The translations under genes and the position numbers were made by a program. DNA of 59,606 nt, from assembly GCA_024680795.1 (NCBI GenBank), contig JAILBR010000063.1, positions 1 to 59,606 of the forward strand. The letters run 5' to 3'. The notes beneath the pieces are model-generated. The model was given only the letters and a program-made list of their open reading frames with translations, was not told the origin of the DNA and did not search any database. Shown here in pieces: positions 25,031-34,595 of the stretch (its first letter is position 1; each line of letters opens with the position of its first letter). Source of the DNA: Bacilli bacterium. Lineage in GTDB: Bacteria; Bacillota_I; Bacilli_A; RFN20; CAG-826.

Positions 25031-25110
25031 ACATAATAAAAAGTCATTTAATACTATGTAATAAATAACTTTTGCTTTAACTATATTTTTAAATATTCAA
25101 ATAACTAAAA

Positions 25111-25905
25111 CTAGTCTATAATTTTGAGCTTTTTAAGAGCGTCTTTTACCCCATGATTCCAGACATGAGTGGTCACTATTGATGCATTTTCTTTTGACTC
25201 ATCTTTGCCGTTTTCCATACAAATAGAAGTTCCAACTTCTTTAAACATCGATATATCAGCGACATCATCACCAAAGGCAATCGCGTTCTCCTTCTTATAA
25301 CCGAAATAATCAATAACGAATTTGACACTTTCACCTTTATCATGAATGACATCTAAAACATCGACACCATAATCATGGAATCTAAAATAGTTAACTTCCT
25401 TTGGAAGTTCTTGAACCAATATTTCATCATATTCTTTTCCCGCAAATAGCATGGCGGAGATGACATGACGGTTATGGTAATCTTCGACTGGTGGCACTTC
25501 TTCATAAAAAGATTCAAAAACAAAATCCACCATTTCATTTTTAGGAGCGATTAAAAATCTAGAAAAAGGTTCTGTTGCTTCTAAAGTTAAACCATGAGAT
25601 AACACTACTTCACAAATCTTTTCAAAAATTGAAGGGGTAATTGGTTTTTCATTAATCACTTTATTTTGATAAAGTGTGAGGCCGCCATTACATAAAATCA
25701 TCCCATCTGGTGTGATTAAATCTAATAAGCCAATTTGTTTAACTGTATGTAATGGTCTAGCGGTACAAAGAAAAACTTTTATCCCTTTTTCTTGTACCTT
25801 TTTAAGTGCGTTTATCGATTCAACATCAAAGACATGATCACCATTAGAATGGTCAAAAATGGTCCAGTCGATATCAGTAAAGATGATTTTATAATCTTTT
25901 TTCAT
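25111..25905 (-). CDS. HAD superfamily Cof-type phosphatase
   Basis: About 264 residues from ATG 25905 (a GTG at 25923 is also possible). Cof-like HAD hydrolase: motif I FTDIDWTIFDHS, where the usual DxDGT has Trp in place of Gly; motif II CTARP; motif IV NAIAFGDDVADISMF. The cap domain is of C2 type. Members dephosphorylate sugar phosphates or flavin-related compounds; the substrate is unknown. The gene diverges from the rRNA methyltransferase gene over a very short shared promoter. Confidence 0.85.
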   Translation of the reverse strand: MKKDYKIIFTDIDWTIFDHSNGDHVFDVESINALKKVQEKGIKVFLCTARPLHTVKQIGLLDLITPDGMILCNGGLTLYQNKVINEKPITPSIFEKICEVVLSHGLTLEATEPFSRFLIAPKNEMVDFVFESFYEEVPPVEDYHNRHVISAMLFAGKEYDEILVQELPKEVNYFRFHDYGVDVLDVIHDKGESVKFVIDYFGYKKENAIAFGDDVADISMFKEVGTSICMENGKDESKENASIVTTHVWNHGVKDALKKLKIID

Positions 25906-25929
25906 ATGTGAATACTCTATCACAAGTCT

Positions 25930-25944
25930 GATTATGTTATAATC
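25930..25944. promoter_or_regulatory. Palindromic bidirectional promoter core between HAD gene and rRNA methyltransferase gene
   Basis: GATTATGTTATAATC is a 15-base sequence with perfect 6-base inverted ends. Plus strand: TGTTATAAT is an extended -10 (25935-25943) ending 6 bases before the ATG at 25950. Minus strand: TATAAC or CATAAT serve the HAD gene. No -35 boxes are evident. Transcription from the plus -10 would start about at the ATG itself. Confidence 0.6.
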
Positions 25945-25949
25945 CTTTT

Positions 25950-27236
25950 ATGACATTTAAGGAAAATCTCTTAGAATTTTTAACCTTAGAAGATGCTGAT
26001 AAGTTGCTTGATAGTCTTAAACTAGAAGATTATCATGCAGTTTTATTAAATCCAAAAAAGATAAATAAAGAATATTTTATCTCATTATTTCCTCATGTCA
26101 CCTCCCATCCATATGTCGAAAATGCTTTTATCTATGATAAGAATGAATATCCACTAGGAAAAAGCATTTATCATGAATTAGGATATTTTTATCTTCAAGA
26201 GCCTTCAGCGATGATGGTCTCTTCCTTATTAAATATATCTAAAGATGATTTAGTGCTAGATTTATGCGCCGCTCCTGGAGGGAAATCAATCGGAGCGAGT
26301 TTTAAACTCGATGGTACTGGTCTCATTATTTCTAACGATTTATCTAGGCCAAGATGTAGCCTCATCGTTGAAAATGCGGAAAGACTGGGCTTAGAAAACC
26401 TTTTAATCGTTAATAATGATTTTGAAAAGATTTATCAAGATTATTTAGAAAAGTTTGATGTCATCATTTTAGATGCTCCATGTTCAGGAAGTGGGATGTT
26501 TAGAAAAGACGATAAGATGATTGCGGATTGGTCAATAAACAAAGTTTATAAGTTTGCAGAAATCCAAAAATCTCTTATTAACATCGCTTATCAAATGCTT
26601 AAACCAGGCGGGACTTTATCGTATTCTACTTGTTCTTATTCTATAGAAGAAGACGAAGAAGTCATCGAATATCTCTTATCAAATACGGATGCCGAAATAT
26701 TGCCTCTACCATATATAAAGAAAGCTTATATAAATAAGAATAAGCCAATCGGAATTAGAATGATGCCGTCTAATTTTAGTGGAGAAGGTCAATATATATG
26801 TCAGATCAAAAAACCAGGAAACAAAAAACCAACAGCTTATGAAAATAGCAATAAATATAAAAAAGAACTTCCTTCTTCTTTAGAAGACAAAGACGTTCAA
26901 AAATATGGTAACACTTATTTCTATTTAAATAATGCGATTAAAGTTAAAGGTCTTAATATCGTTAGATATGGAGTCAAAATCGGCGAAGATAATAAAAACA
27001 TTTTTAGATTTGATCTCCACTACGCAAGAGTTGGAAATAGAAAAGATTTACCTTCTATCGAACTAAATCTTGATGAAGTTAAAGAATATCTATACGGAAA
27101 TGTGATTAGAAAATCTAACCCATATAAAGGCTATATTTATCTCATTTATCAAAATAACCCCATCGATATTGCAAAAACCGACGGGGAACAAATCAAAAAT
27201 TATTATCCAAAAGGATTAAGAAAAAGGTTCAATTAA
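25950..27236 (+). CDS. RsmF/NOL1-NOP2-Sun family RNA cytosine-C5 methyltransferase
   Basis: A 428-residue SAM-dependent rRNA methyltransferase. SAM loop LDLCAAPGGKSIG (about 110-122), DAPCSGSGMFRK with one catalytic Cys and STCSYS with the nucleophile Cys. The C-terminal 150 residues form an RsmF-like PUA-type region. It probably makes m5C in 16S rRNA. No Shine-Dalgarno exists before the ATG and the -10 box is 6 bases away, so a leaderless mRNA is likely. It ends inside plsC: the two stop codons overlap tail to tail. Confidence 0.9.
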   Translation: MTFKENLLEFLTLEDADKLLDSLKLEDYHAVLLNPKKINKEYFISLFPHVTSHPYVENAFIYDKNEYPLGKSIYHELGYFYLQEPSAMMVSSLLNISKDDLVLDLCAAPGGKSIGASFKLDGTGLIISNDLSRPRCSLIVENAERLGLENLLIVNNDFEKIYQDYLEKFDVIILDAPCSGSGMFRKDDKMIADWSINKVYKFAEIQKSLINIAYQMLKPGGTLSYSTCSYSIEEDEEVIEYLLSNTDAEILPLPYIKKAYINKNKPIGIRMMPSNFSGEGQYICQIKKPGNKKPTAYENSNKYKKELPSSLEDKDVQKYGNTYFYLNNAIKVKGLNIVRYGVKIGEDNKNIFRFDLHYARVGNRKDLPSIELNLDEVKEYLYGNVIRKSNPYKGYIYLIYQNNPIDIAKTDGEQIKNYYPKGLRKRFN

Positions 27237-27253
27237 TAAACGCGATTGAACCT
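27225..27253. terminator. Bidirectional terminator spanning two overlapping stop codons
   Basis: AGGTTCAAT (27225-27233) and ATTGAACCT (27245-27253) are perfect complements with an 11-base loop. Plus-strand transcripts meet ATATTTTTTATA after it; minus-strand transcripts meet TTTTTC. The arms encode the last residues of both convergent genes. Confidence 0.75.
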
Positions 27254-28018
27254 ATATTTTTTATAAGTTGATTTTGCCATTACAGCATTATCTTTTAATC
27301 TAACGTTGAAGGTTAATTCTCTTTGAATGCGAGAATGGACGATTTTCGCCACATCTTCTGTTGTTAATCCTTCGTATTCTTCCTTATAAATCGGAGGTAA
27401 GAATTTGATATGGATCGGATAAGATTTAAGTGAATGCTTGGTGCTTAATAAACGGAAAGAACCATAATTAACCACTGGCACAATTGGAACACCAGCTTTC
27501 ATCGCTGCTCTAAAGGTGCCGTGATGAAACTCTGGAATAATTGCGAGTTGATCTTTATTCCTTGTTCCTTCTGGGAAGATAAACCAGTTCATCTCGTTAT
27601 TTCTAAGTGAATCTTGCACCTTCATCATCACCTTTAATTGTTGTTTTAAGTCATCTCTTTTTAAGAAGAGACCACCGCCAATTTCTAACATCTTACCAAC
27701 AATTGGATACTTTTGGATTTCCACTTTTCCTAAGAATGCAATTGGTTTTTCAAAGACTTTAAAATATGGTAATGGATCAGTGCTAGAAAGGTGATTTGCG
27801 AAATAGCAACTTGCTACTTCAGGCATATTTTCTTTTCCTTCAACATAGATATCCGCTTTTAAAATATCATCTGCTTTAGAGATGAGTTTTTTGACTTTAG
27901 CATATCTCTTATCAATAGGAATTTCTTTTATCTTTTTATGATAAGAAATGACCCAGCCAAAGTAAGCGACAATCGCGCGAGGCAACATTCTAAGAATTGT
28001 TTGTATTAAATGCCACAT
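27233..28018 (-). CDS. plsC: 1-acyl-sn-glycerol-3-phosphate acyltransferase
   Basis: A 261-residue membrane-associated acyltransferase. NHLSSTDPLP gives the HxxxxD catalytic motif (about 76-81); FPEGTRNKD is the glycerol-phosphate binding motif and GVPIVPVVNYGS block IV. A hydrophobic N-terminal anchor spans about 5-22. It makes phosphatidic acid in membrane lipid synthesis. It is last in the ftsK-pulA-plsC unit, two bases after pulA, and overlaps the convergent methyltransferase gene by 4 bases. Confidence 0.93.
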   Translation of the reverse strand: MWHLIQTILRMLPRAIVAYFGWVISYHKKIKEIPIDKRYAKVKKLISKADDILKADIYVEGKENMPEVASCYFANHLSSTDPLPYFKVFEKPIAFLGKVEIQKYPIVGKMLEIGGGLFLKRDDLKQQLKVMMKVQDSLRNNEMNWFIFPEGTRNKDQLAIIPEFHHGTFRAAMKAGVPIVPVVNYGSFRLLSTKHSLKSYPIHIKFLPPIYKEEYEGLTTEDVAKIVHSRIQRELTFNVRLKDNAVMAKSTYKKYRFNRVY

Positions 28019-28020
28019 AA

Positions 28021-30093
28021 TTATTTAAGTAAGAAAATGTTCACTGATCCCGCTGCGGATATGAAGTTTTTAACGATGTATTCCTTATTAGGTATACCAG
28101 CACCCGAGAGATAAAGGGTTAAATAATCATCAAATTCAATTTGTTGTAATTTATCGGTTGGATTAACGATAATTACAGCCTTTTTACTAATGTCTAGATA
28201 TTTAGGATCTCTAACTGCGATAGAAAGAACGCCACTAGGAAGTTGGAACATGTCAAACGCTTTTAAAATATCGCCTGCTTTACGAAGAGTGAATAAGCTA
28301 GAGAATTTCTTTCTAATCTTTATTAGATCAACCAAGAGATTAATCATGTCTTTTCTTTCTTCAACAAGCTTCCAATCCATATTATTGATGCCTTTGACAT
28401 TATAAGTATTATCTAAACCACACTTAGATAAGCCAATCTCTTGTCCCATATGAATAAATGGAACACCAAGAGCAAATATCAAAAGTGAATTAGCAAATTT
28501 TACTCTCTTTAATATTTCGTTTTTGTCATCATAGATGCATGCTAATTTGTCGTAGATAGTTTGATTATCATGACATTCAACATAGTTAATTGATTGGCAT
28601 GTATCTTGGAATTTATTATTAATAACGCTACCAAGTAAAACGTGTTCGACAGGTGTTTTATATTCTAAATTTCCAGAAACATATCCCTTTTCTTCATGGT
28701 TAAATGTTGAACCTTTGATAAGATCTCTAAATGAATCATTAAAGAAGGCAATGCCTGGAAGTTTATCAGCGTTAACCATCGATGATTTTTTGTCTTCAGG
28801 TAGGTTAGTGCCCATATGCCAGCCTTCACCATAGAACATGATGTTTGGTTTTATTTCTTTAGCAGCGGCAAAAGCTTCATTTGTCGTATCAACATCAATT
28901 AAACCGAGAAGGTCAAATCTGAAGCCATCGATATCAAATGTCTCAATTAAATATTTAATAGAGTCAATGATGATTTTTCTCGCCATTTTCTTTTCAGAGG
29001 CAAAATCATTTCCGCATCCCGAAGCATTACAGACTTTATTCTTGTATCTTCTAAAGTAATAGAAAGGTACATTAGCCTGGAATCCAGTATTGATATAATC
29101 ATATAAATGATTATAAACAACATCTAGAATCACTTTTATATCATTTTTATGTAGTTCGTTAACTAAATTCTTAAATTCAATTAAACGACTAATTGGATCT
29201 TCTGGGAAAGAAGAATAGCTACCTTCTAGGCAGAAGAACCCAACTGGGTCATAACCCCAGTTATAAACATCTTTTAATAAGTCGTCACCAGTCGCGAAAT
29301 CTAAAACTGGTAAAAGTTGGACATGAGTAATGCCAAGTTTCTTTAAATAATCGATTTTTTCGATTAATCCTGTATATGTACCAGGATGTTCAACATCCGC
29401 AGTTTCGGTAAAATCACGGATTGATAATTCGTAAATTATAGCTTCATTATAATTTTCAGTTTTTGTTGGCGGTTCCACTTTACCCATCGATTTGACGATA
29501 TCTAAGTCTAAAACCACAGAATATTCACTATTTAAACTAGTGCCTTTTGCATATGGATCAAGGATTTGATGTTCTCTACCATTAACCCTCACCATATAAG
29601 CGTATTTCTTATTGAATAAGTCACCCTTTAATCTTAAAGAGAACACTCCGTGTTCTTCTCTATTCATCTCATAAAGAAGGAAGGAATTTTCTTGTTCTTT
29701 CTTTTCGAGTTTTAAATAGACTTTATCGCTGAGAGGTGACCAGACTTTAAATAAAGATGAAGAAGGCGAATAAGTCACACCTAAATCATCACCTTCGTAG
29801 GCATAATATTCATCAAATTCTGGAGTTAACACATAATTGTCATAATCTAGATAGACACTTTCGTCTTCACTAGACATAACGCGATAGTCAAATCCTAATT
29901 CGATTTCTTCTCGACAAATAAGTTTGACTTCAGGAATTGAAGTACGATGATTAATCTCTTTTCTCAAAGATAGTCTTTGGTTCTCTTTAATTAAGTAGAA
30001 ATCAACATTATCTACACTGGAATAAGTCGAAATGTAGACAATCGAGATCTCATGAGCGTTAATTAAAGAGGCATGCAGTAAATTTTTTCTCAT
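28021..30093 (-). CDS. pulA: Type I pullulanase, cytoplasmic glycogen/starch debranching enzyme
   Basis: A 690-residue GH13 enzyme without signal peptide. An N-terminal domain and CBM48 (about 95-190) precede the catalytic barrel: VYNWGYDPVGFF, VILDVVYNH, GFRFDLLGLID (nucleophile Asp), YGEGWHMG (acid Glu) and ECHDNQTIYDKL. It cleaves alpha-1,6 links in glycogen or imported malto-oligosaccharides. Its ATG lies two bases after the ftsK stop, so it is co-transcribed with ftsK, a pairing without obvious functional sense. Confidence 0.92.
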   Translation of the reverse strand: MRKNLLHASLINAHEISIVYISTYSSVDNVDFYLIKENQRLSLRKEINHRTSIPEVKLICREEIELGFDYRVMSSEDESVYLDYDNYVLTPEFDEYYAYEGDDLGVTYSPSSSLFKVWSPLSDKVYLKLEKKEQENSFLLYEMNREEHGVFSLRLKGDLFNKKYAYMVRVNGREHQILDPYAKGTSLNSEYSVVLDLDIVKSMGKVEPPTKTENYNEAIIYELSIRDFTETADVEHPGTYTGLIEKIDYLKKLGITHVQLLPVLDFATGDDLLKDVYNWGYDPVGFFCLEGSYSSFPEDPISRLIEFKNLVNELHKNDIKVILDVVYNHLYDYINTGFQANVPFYYFRRYKNKVCNASGCGNDFASEKKMARKIIIDSIKYLIETFDIDGFRFDLLGLIDVDTTNEAFAAAKEIKPNIMFYGEGWHMGTNLPEDKKSSMVNADKLPGIAFFNDSFRDLIKGSTFNHEEKGYVSGNLEYKTPVEHVLLGSVINNKFQDTCQSINYVECHDNQTIYDKLACIYDDKNEILKRVKFANSLLIFALGVPFIHMGQEIGLSKCGLDNTYNVKGINNMDWKLVEERKDMINLLVDLIKIRKKFSSLFTLRKAGDILKAFDMFQLPSGVLSIAVRDPKYLDISKKAVIIVNPTDKLQQIEFDDYLTLYLSGAGIPNKEYIVKNFISAAGSVNIFLLK

Positions 30094-30095
30094 AA

Positions 30096-32780
30096 TTATC
30101 CTATTAGCTCATCACTAGTAACTATATAATCGCTTCCATCATCTCCGTCACCATGAACAAGAACTTTGCAACCTTTGGTTGCACCATCTTGTATGGTTGA
30201 GACAATGCCTTCTTTTTGGAGTCTGGAAAAGAATTTTCCCGCTCTATTAAATCCAACCGCGCATTCTCTTTGGATTTTACTCATTGAAACAAATTGTTGA
30301 GTCATAACCCACGCTTTAATGGATTGATATTTTTCTTCTTCAGCAGCGTCTTTTTCTTTTTCAACTTCGCCACTGGTTACCATTTGAGTGCCTACCTCCT
30401 TCGAATGGTCAACTAAATCTAAATAATTTTCATCATAAACAGTTTCGTAATGTTCTTTTAAATAACCGACGATACGGCTAATTTCACGATTTTGGATATA
30501 ACACCCTTGTAAACGTGTTAAACCAACACGGCTCACCAAAGGTGATTGAACAAGCATATCGCCTTTACCTAAAAGTTTTTCTGCTCCACCTTCACCTAAA
30601 ATAGTCATGGAATCAGTATAGCTAGAAGTCATTAAAGCAACGTGAGTTGGTAAGTTACCTTTAATAACGCCAGTAATAACGTTTGTGGAAGGACGTTGAG
30701 TAGATATTAACATATGGATACCAGCCGCTCTGGCTTTTTGAGCGATAGAAACAACTGGTTGAGAAATCTCTTTACAAGTATCGACTAAATCAGCGTATTC
30801 ATCTAAAACAGCGATGATATATGGCATAGTTTCTTCGTTATGCTCTCTAGCCCATTCATTATATTGTTTGATATTTGAACAGCTATCAGCGATAGCAAAT
30901 TTCTCATATCTATCATTCATTTCATCAGCGAGTTTTGACATCATCACTTTCGCTTTAGCAGCTTCGGTGATAATTGGACATAGTAAGTGTGGCATATCAC
31001 GATACTTCGTCATTTCCACTTTCTTAGGATCCACTAAAACGATCTTTAAATCATCAGGAGAAACTCTCATGATTAAAGTGGCGATAATTGAGTGAATATA
31101 GATGGATTTACCACTTCCAGTGGTACCAGCCACAAGTAAGTGTGGGAATTCATCAAAATCAGCTGCGACAACATTACCAGAAATATTTTTACCAAATCCC
31201 ACAGAAAGCATGTGCTTATTGACATCTGGCAAAGCTTCAAATACTTCTTTAAAGCCGACAGTGGTTATTGTGACATTAGGAATTTCTAATCCAGAGAATG
31301 TTTCACCTTGAACAATTGCTGTAAATCTAGCGTTAACACCGCCGAGACGTAATGAGATGTCATCGACTAATTTTTCAACTTTAGAAACAGACACGTTAGC
31401 GTCATATTCGATATTAAATCTAGTTACACTAGATCCGATTGTGTAGCTCGTACATCTAGCGCCAACACCGAAATCATTTAAGACTTGGTTAATAGCCACC
31501 ATTCTTTCTTCGGCAGCGCGTGCATTTTTTTCAGTAGCTTCACTAGTTTCATATGTATCTAAAAGACTTGGACTTGGTGGAATCCAAACCACTCTTTCTT
31601 TCTTTTTCTTCACTTCAGGAACTGGTTGAGGTTGAACTGGTTGTCTAACTACAGGTTCTTCAAAAACTGGCTGTTGTCTAATAAGTTCTTCATCTAATTG
31701 AGGTTTAGAGACTTCTTGTGGCTTATTATAGTTAACTTCTTCCACTTCAAGTTCTTCACCAGTTTGAATAGGTCCATTCGAATAAAAGTCATCTAAAGAT
31801 GTTACTTCTTCTTCCACTGGTTGCTCTTGAACTTCTTCTTTAACAGGTTCTTCAACTTGTTGATATGTATTATTGACTTGTTGTCTTTCAAATTCGCTTG
31901 GCATCACTTTGGTTTCAGCAGGCATGTCGGTCTTACCAAAAACTAGAGGAGTAAACTCACTATTTTCAACAGGTAAAACTTGTTTTACATAAGCTTCATC
32001 AAGAGATAATGTGGCGTCTTGATTATAATCGCCATCATGTTCACTAAAGGTTGGATCTTCTGGCTCAAAACCATATTGGACACGGAAATTGTCATTAGTG
32101 ATTTCATCTGGTTCATTTTCTAAAGGAACAATTTCCACTTCTTCCTCTTTCTCTTCTTCCTTTTCCGCTTCTTGGATACGTTTTACACGACGTTTGGCTA
32201 GGCTTACTTCATTACCACTTCTAATTGCTCTTACTAAATGGATGATTGGCCTAATTAATAATAAGCCTACGCCTAATAAAACTAAGATGATTGCTAAGGC
32301 AAAAACGGCGGCTTCGTTAGCGATTAAACCCGCTAATAATATATAAATAAGTCCTCCACCCCAATAATTTCCGGTGGTGAAAGTATTAATGATTGTATCT
32401 TGATAATATGTCGCAAGTTGACCATTATAATTAGCCACCATATCCGCTAAAGGAGTATTAAAAGGAATATTATTAACTTTCATCATGATGCCACCCATCA
32501 AGAAGACGAGGCCAATAAAAGTAACAGCGATTCCTAATCTAGGAATAATGGTGTGAAATTTAAGCTTTTGACCAGCGACAATTCGATAAACGCCTTTAAT
32601 CACAAGTAATAAACATAAGAAATAATAACTAGCGCCAAATAAATATAAAGGAACAAAGGCTAATGTTCTTGCTACTTTACCGACATTAAGCGCTAAGACA
32701 ATCGCGAAAAGAACGTAGAAGGTTCCTTTTACGATGTTTTCAAGTCTAGGTGATATTTTATTTTTCTTAATCTCGCTCAT
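30096..32780 (-). CDS. ftsK: FtsK/SpoIIIE DNA translocase
   Basis: An 894-residue protein. Four membrane segments lie at about 18-66, 84-101, 143-153 and 158-178. Residues about 200-400 are an acidic Pro/Gln-rich linker. The motor has GTTGSGKS at 552-559 and VLDEYADLVD, and the C-terminal gamma domain has KIQRECAVGFNRAGKFFSRL, which reads chromosome polarity sequences. It pumps DNA through the division septum. A promoter TTGAAC-18-TATAAT ends only 8 bases before the ATG, with no Shine-Dalgarno, so the mRNA is probably leaderless. The RNase J gene upstream is also the neighbour of spoIIIE in Bacillus. Confidence 0.95.
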   Translation of the reverse strand: MSEIKKNKISPRLENIVKGTFYVLFAIVLALNVGKVARTLAFVPLYLFGASYYFLCLLLVIKGVYRIVAGQKLKFHTIIPRLGIAVTFIGLVFLMGGIMMKVNNIPFNTPLADMVANYNGQLATYYQDTIINTFTTGNYWGGGLIYILLAGLIANEAAVFALAIILVLLGVGLLLIRPIIHLVRAIRSGNEVSLAKRRVKRIQEAEKEEEKEEEVEIVPLENEPDEITNDNFRVQYGFEPEDPTFSEHDGDYNQDATLSLDEAYVKQVLPVENSEFTPLVFGKTDMPAETKVMPSEFERQQVNNTYQQVEEPVKEEVQEQPVEEEVTSLDDFYSNGPIQTGEELEVEEVNYNKPQEVSKPQLDEELIRQQPVFEEPVVRQPVQPQPVPEVKKKKERVVWIPPSPSLLDTYETSEATEKNARAAEERMVAINQVLNDFGVGARCTSYTIGSSVTRFNIEYDANVSVSKVEKLVDDISLRLGGVNARFTAIVQGETFSGLEIPNVTITTVGFKEVFEALPDVNKHMLSVGFGKNISGNVVAADFDEFPHLLVAGTTGSGKSIYIHSIIATLIMRVSPDDLKIVLVDPKKVEMTKYRDMPHLLCPIITEAAKAKVMMSKLADEMNDRYEKFAIADSCSNIKQYNEWAREHNEETMPYIIAVLDEYADLVDTCKEISQPVVSIAQKARAAGIHMLISTQRPSTNVITGVIKGNLPTHVALMTSSYTDSMTILGEGGAEKLLGKGDMLVQSPLVSRVGLTRLQGCYIQNREISRIVGYLKEHYETVYDENYLDLVDHSKEVGTQMVTSGEVEKEKDAAEEEKYQSIKAWVMTQQFVSMSKIQRECAVGFNRAGKFFSRLQKEGIVSTIQDGATKGCKVLVHGDGDDGSDYIVTSDELIG

Positions 32781-32788
32781 GCTTTTTT

Positions 32789-32818
32789 ATTATACGCGTA
32801 AGCGCATAAGTCGTTCAA
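32789..32818 (-). promoter_or_regulatory. ftsK promoter, candidate leaderless start
   Basis: TTGAAC (32813-32818) and TATAAT (32789-32794) on the minus strand, 18-base spacer. The ATG of ftsK is 8 bases after the -10 box, which places the transcription start at or within 3 bases of the ATG. Confidence 0.65.
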
Positions 32819-32830
32819 TAAAAAGAAAGA

Positions 32831-32853
32831 AAAAAAGCACAAAAATTGTGCTT
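32831..32853 (-). terminator. Terminator of the RNase J-like gene
   Basis: AAGCACAA and TTGTGCTT arms with a 3-base loop and a T run on the minus strand, 21 bases after the stop codon. Confidence 0.85.
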
Positions 32854-32873
32854 CTCTTATTTCTATATTTTTT

Positions 32874-34568
32874 TTATTCTTCGGAGATGATAATTATCGG
32901 ATCAACGAATGGTTCACGACCATTTTCTCTTCTGATAAATTTTCTTACTCTTTCTTTAATAAGCATTTTGGTATCTTCGAAATCAGAGTTACCATTTCTT
33001 AACGCTGCTGTCACTTCTTCCACATAGATTTGCGAGACAGATTTTAATAATGGTTCAGCTTCTCTAGAGAAAACAAATCCTCTCATTTGGCAGTCCGGTC
33101 CCGCCACAATTTTATTTTCTTTTAAAGAAACTGTGGAAGCAATAATGACCGCTCCATCAACTGCTAATTTATTTCTAATTTCTACGGCTTCATCGGATTT
33201 TTTAGCGACACCTTTACCATCAACAAGCATTGGAGTGATGTCAACACCTGTCACTTCATTTGGTAAAATAACTGGCCTTTTATCTTTTTCAAAGATAAGT
33301 TGCATGCCATTATCAAGGACAAAGACATTCATATGGTTGAGGCCAATACCTAAAGCAAGAGATAGCTTAGCGTTTTCCATAATGTTAGTGTAGTTACCTC
33401 TGACTGGCCAATAATATTTAGGTCTAAACATATTAAGCATGAATCTTAAGTCATCTTCGCAAGCGTGCATCGCTGAGACATCTTTGCCTTTAAGCCACAC
33501 AACTTCGCAACCCGTACGATAGACATTATCCATGCTTCTTGTCGCTGCGGTTTCATAACTTGGACGAGGAACAGCAACATTAATAAAGACATCAGTTGGC
33601 TCGACCACTAATCTTGAATCAGCGTTTCTGCCCATACTTAAGGAAGAGATTTCATCAAAAATATCATCAGAATGACCAACCATCAAAATAACGAGATCAC
33701 TCTTTCTCACTCTTAATAAATCTTCTCTTTTTAAGATGTCATCATTAGTTAATTGCACGCCATTACCTTCCATTACTATGGAACGAAGTACTTCTTCAGT
33801 ATATTTGTCATAGCAGAATAACTTCTTATTATATTTACGAATTAGTCTAGCAATTTCTCTTAATCTATACATATTTTGCCAATAGCAAACAATGTATATT
33901 CTTTTTCCGGATTTGAAATATTTTTCGATTCTATCACTAATACGATGTTTTGGTGAACAATATCCGGTAATACCAGCTGATTTAGATTCCGCCATTAAAA
34001 GGAAAGTTTGCTCTTTAGCAAGTTCACTTGCCGCTGCTAAATCAAAACGGTAATTTAGTTCATCAGTAGCAAAATTAATAATGTAGTCACTAGTAAAGAC
34101 AATATTTCCTTGATCGGTAGAAATTGCAACGCCAAAAGAGTTAGCGGCGTTATGACATGTCTGGAAAAAAGTCACATTACGTCCAGCGATTACACGTTTA
34201 TCACTTGGATTGACCACTTCAAAGTCAAACGGGACATTCTCATAGTGATGAATGAATAATTGTCCTAGCATAACTGCTCTAGTAGAAGCGGTACAATAAA
34301 TCTTTGCTGGTGCTTTCCTATAGACGAATTTAAGAGCGCCAACACTTTCATCATGACCATGAGTCATGATATAGGCTCTAATTCTATTTTTATTCTTAAT
34401 GAGATAGTCAAAGTTAGGGATAATGCAGTCGACACCAAGAAAAGTTTTATCAGGTAAAGAAATACCTGCATCTAATACGAAAATATCCTCGTTTATTTCA
34501 ACGATATAACAATCTCTTCCGCTCTCGTCTAAACCACCAAGAGCAAAAACCTTAATCTTGTCTGACAT
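32874..34568 (-). CDS. rnjB: RNase J2-like protein with degenerate active site
   Basis: A 564-residue beta-CASP metallo-beta-lactamase protein from ATG 34568, which has GGGGAG upstream (the frame opens earlier at a TTG). Fold landmarks are clear: FALGGLDESGRDCYIVE, VLDAGISLPD, VGHSDD, GFVFSREAEP and the C-terminal PFVDPIIIISEE. Metal ligands are not: HxHxDH is HGHDES (70-75), and PVHGEYRH is PVRGNYTN. Loss of these ligands is typical of RNase J2, the weakly active partner of RNase J1. Position next to ftsK/spoIIIE also matches Bacillus rnjB. An active RNase J1 should be elsewhere. It probably supports mRNA decay as a partner subunit. Confidence 0.85.
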   Translation of the reverse strand: MSDKIKVFALGGLDESGRDCYIVEINEDIFVLDAGISLPDKTFLGVDCIIPNFDYLIKNKNRIRAYIMTHGHDESVGALKFVYRKAPAKIYCTASTRAVMLGQLFIHHYENVPFDFEVVNPSDKRVIAGRNVTFFQTCHNAANSFGVAISTDQGNIVFTSDYIINFATDELNYRFDLAAASELAKEQTFLLMAESKSAGITGYCSPKHRISDRIEKYFKSGKRIYIVCYWQNMYRLREIARLIRKYNKKLFCYDKYTEEVLRSIVMEGNGVQLTNDDILKREDLLRVRKSDLVILMVGHSDDIFDEISSLSMGRNADSRLVVEPTDVFINVAVPRPSYETAATRSMDNVYRTGCEVVWLKGKDVSAMHACEDDLRFMLNMFRPKYYWPVRGNYTNIMENAKLSLALGIGLNHMNVFVLDNGMQLIFEKDKRPVILPNEVTGVDITPMLVDGKGVAKKSDEAVEIRNKLAVDGAVIIASTVSLKENKIVAGPDCQMRGFVFSREAEPLLKSVSQIYVEEVTAALRNGNSDFEDTKMLIKERVRKFIRRENGREPFVDPIIIISEE

Positions 34569-34595
34569 ATGCTCTCCCCTATTGTCTATCAAATA

